In this document: piece by piece, positions 4,657 to 6,332 of the stretch
How positions within the stretch are numbered: the stretch's first letter is position 1
Layout: each line of letters starts with the position of its first letter
From: Actinomycetota bacterium
GTDB lineage: Bacteria > Actinomycetota > Humimicrobiia > Humimicrobiales > Humimicrobiaceae
Length of the DNA stretch: 6,332 bases
Assembly (NCBI GenBank): GCA_023488645.1
Contig: JAMDDL010000078.1
Coordinates: 1 to 6,332, forward strand
Reading direction: 5' to 3'
The notes under the pieces: model-generated
What the model saw: only the letters and a program-made list of their open reading frames with translations
Databases searched by the model: none
Told to the model about the DNA's origin: nothing
Program-made: the position numbers and the translations under genes

Positions 4657-5340
4657 ATGCAGATACTTATTATAGAAGATGAAGAAAAGATTGCTAATTT
4701 CTTAAGACGTGGCTTAATTGAAGAAAGATATGCTGCCGATATAGCCCTTGATGGAAAAGAAGCATTATATAAATATGATATCAATGAATATGATTTGATT
4801 ATTCTTGATCTAATGATTCCCAAGGTAGATGGAATTACTGTCTGCCGTAAAATCCGCAGCAGCAACTCCAATATCCCAATACTCATACTGACTGCCAGGG
4901 ATAACATTGAAGATAAAATTAAGGGACTTGACTGCGGAGCTGATGATTATATGACAAAACCTTTTTCCTTTTCAGAACTTTCTGCCCGAATTCGTGCTCT
5001 TCTTCGTCGCGGAAATAAAGCAGATCCGGTCATTCTTACTATTGATGATCTGATGCTTAATCCGGCAACAAGAATTGTAAAGCGAAAAGATAAAATAATT
5101 GATTTAACAGCACGTGAATATTCGCTCCTTGAATATTTCATGCGAAATCAGAATGTTGTCTTAACCAAAACTAAAATACTTGAGCATGTATGGGACTATT
5201 CCTACGACGGGCTGTCAAATGTCATTGAAACCTATGTGAAATATCTAAGGAAAAAGCTGAAGACTGTTCCTGAAGATATGGAACTTATCCATACCATGAG
5301 AGGCTCAGGTTATATTTTCAAGGCAGGAAATAATGCTTAA
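4657..5340 (+). CDS. OmpR/PhoB-family response regulator
   Basis: A 227-residue DNA-binding response regulator. Receiver domain 1-118: acidic pocket E7-D8, phospho-accepting D51 (IILDLMIP), T79 (LTARD), K101 (TKPFSF). Winged-helix effector domain about 128-225: DLTAREYSLLEYF, the recognition region NVIETYVKYLRKKL, and the terminal wing HTMRGSGYIF. All key residues are present. I start it at ATG 4657 because homology begins at MQILIIEDEE. An upstream GTG at 4600 would add 19 mostly hydrophobic residues not seen in this family. There is no SD before 4657, and the -10 box is so close that the mRNA may begin at or next to the ATG. The kinase gene overlaps the last 8 bases. It resembles regulators of metal or envelope-stress systems, but the signal is not readable here. 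Confidence 0.95.
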   Translation: MQILIIEDEEKIANFLRRGLIEERYAADIALDGKEALYKYDINEYDLIILDLMIPKVDGITVCRKIRSSNSNIPILILTARDNIEDKIKGLDCGADDYMTKPFSFSELSARIRALLRRGNKADPVILTIDDLMLNPATRIVKRKDKIIDLTAREYSLLEYFMRNQNVVLTKTKILEHVWDYSYDGLSNVIETYVKYLRKKLKTVPEDMELIHTMRGSGYIFKAGNNA

Positions 5341-6332
5341 AGAAGCCAGGATAAAATTAATTATTTTATACTCAATCATGTTTCTTTTTATGTTCTGGAC
5401 TTTCAGCATAGGGCTATATTTTTGGGTAAATAACTCTTTTGGGGAAAGCTATATTAATCAGATAAAAGAACAGCAGGTTGGACAATTTGAAGGTGAGTTT
5501 GGAGACAATGAGAAAATATTTATATCCATTGCCAGTGATGTAGCAATGATTCAATTGCGTAATATATTGATCTTTTTAAACGGCGGACTTTTAATTATCA
5601 TACCTGCACTTGCAATGATTTTAACCCGAAGAACTCTTGCACCTGTTCAGCAAATCTATGAACAGCAAAAACAATTTGTATCTGATGTTTCCCATGAACT
5701 TAGAACTCCACTTTCCATAATGAGTGGTGAAATGGAGATAGCATTAAAGAAAAATCGTACAACAAGTGAATATTTGCAGGTTATTACAAGCAGCAGGCAG
5801 GAACTTAATAATTTAGCAAATCTTGTAGAAAATTTATTATTTTTAGCAAGGATAGATCAGGGCAAAAGCTTCCTGCAATCTGAAAAGGTTGACTTAACAG
5901 ATGTTATAAATAATGTTATTGCCATCCTGCAGGAAAAATACAAAAAGAAAAAAATTACACTGAAATTTAAGCCAGCCGATGAAAGCATAACTATGTCAGG
6001 TCAAATCTCGATGATTAGGCAGTTATTTTTTAATATTATTGATAATGCGATTATATATACTCCGGAAAATGGAAAGATCAATATTTCCTTATCTGCGGAA
6101 ATAAACAATGTAGTAGTAAAAGTAAAAGATACTGGAATTGGCATTTCCTCCGAAGACCAGAAAAAAATTTTTGAACGTTTTTATCGTGCCGATTTTTCAC
6201 GCTCGCAAGAAAAAGGTTATGGATTGGGTTTGGCGATCTGCCGGTCAATTGTAAGTTTACACAAAGGAAGTATTAACGTTTCTTCTCAATTAGGGAAAGG
6301 TACAACAATCACAGTTTACTTTCCATTATCTT
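5333..6332 (+). CDS. Membrane sensor histidine kinase (C-terminus just off the window)
   Basis: Open from ATG 5333 to the window end: 333 codons, lacking only the last few residues, since the final visible part (GTTITVYFPL) is the usual end of the ATPase domain. Order: TM1 about 9-31, a short extracytoplasmic loop about 35-76, TM2 about 77-98, a short linker, HisKA with H121 in FVSDVSHELRTPL, then HATPase_c with the N box (N234, N238), DTGIG (266-270), the F box IFERFYR (279-285) and GYGLGL (295-300). Only about 15 residues separate TM2 from the H box helix, too little for a normal HAMP domain. AGGA lies 4 bases before the ATG within the regulator gene. It should phosphorylate the response regulator upstream. 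The sensor loop of about 40 residues is small and slightly acidic, with no recognisable ligand motif. Confidence 0.95.
   Translation, partial: MLKEARIKLIILYSIMFLFMFWTFSIGLYFWVNNSFGESYINQIKEQQVGQFEGEFGDNEKIFISIASDVAMIQLRNILIFLNGGLLIIIPALAMILTRRTLAPVQQIYEQQKQFVSDVSHELRTPLSIMSGEMEIALKKNRTTSEYLQVITSSRQELNNLANLVENLLFLARIDQGKSFLQSEKVDLTDVINNVIAILQEKYKKKKITLKFKPADESITMSGQISMIRQLFFNIIDNAIIYTPENGKINISLSAEINNVVVKVKDTGIGISSEDQKKIFERFYRADFSRSQEKGYGLGLAICRSIVSLHKGSINVSSQLGKGTTITVYFPLS

Noticed and set aside
4554..4907. Minus-strand open frame over the response-regulator start
   Set aside because: Antisense of the receiver domain; hydrophobic composition is what the reverse of such a gene gives by chance.
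4947..5141. Minus-strand open frame inside the response regulator
   Set aside because: Antisense shadow, Arg/Ser-rich, with no supporting features.

Overview
AT-rich bacterial DNA. Genes use the standard code, most starts have a clear AGGAG-type ribosome binding site, and there is a classical OmpR-type two-component system. The gene set (SHOCT and PepSY-like membrane proteins, a DsrE protein, a cysteine desulfurase relic, a VapC-type toxin-antitoxin pair) looks like an anaerobic or sulfur-active bacterium. I cannot name the phylum from the sequence alone.

Left part (1-3494): every gene is on the minus strand, so transcription runs right to left, probably from a good promoter at 3586-3613. 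In transcription order: a SHOCT membrane protein (3246-3494), a membrane-anchored Met-rich PepSY-like protein (2507-3208), a 31-codon relic of an ArsR regulator (2419-2514), a second SHOCT paralogue (2207-2413), an intact ArsR-family regulator (1770-2102), a collapsed cysteine desulfurase gene (1585-1764), a YchN-like DsrE protein (1235-1588), a nucleoside phosphorylase (361-1137), and the N-terminal part of a class I SAM-dependent methyltransferase that leaves the window at base 1. Gaps are short and several ends overlap.

This half carries the most history. The two SHOCT genes share their leader and SD region. An arsR start lies downstream of each copy, one truncated and one intact. A possible scrap of PepSY 3' end lies between the second SHOCT gene and the intact arsR. 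This fits an old tandem duplication of a SHOCT-PepSY-arsR unit followed by deletions. Further down the operon the cysteine desulfurase has lost almost all of its body, while DsrE, phosphorylase and methyltransferase remain open.

Right part (3495-6332): a 296-base AT-rich intergenic region separates the minus operon from plus-strand genes. First is a Phd/YefM-type antitoxin and VapC-type PIN toxin pair (3791-4490) with a promoter-overlapping palindrome. Then comes an OmpR/PhoB response regulator (4657-5340), probably on a leaderless or SD-less transcript, overlapping an almost complete membrane histidine kinase (5333 to the window end). The two-component system may sense an envelope or metal signal and control the SHOCT/PepSY operon; that link is inferred from position only.

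I do not see a CRISPR array, tRNA, rRNA, transposase or other clearly new system. The most unusual features are the decayed and duplicated operon structure and the ArsR / desulfurase / DsrE / nucleoside phosphorylase / methyltransferase grouping.
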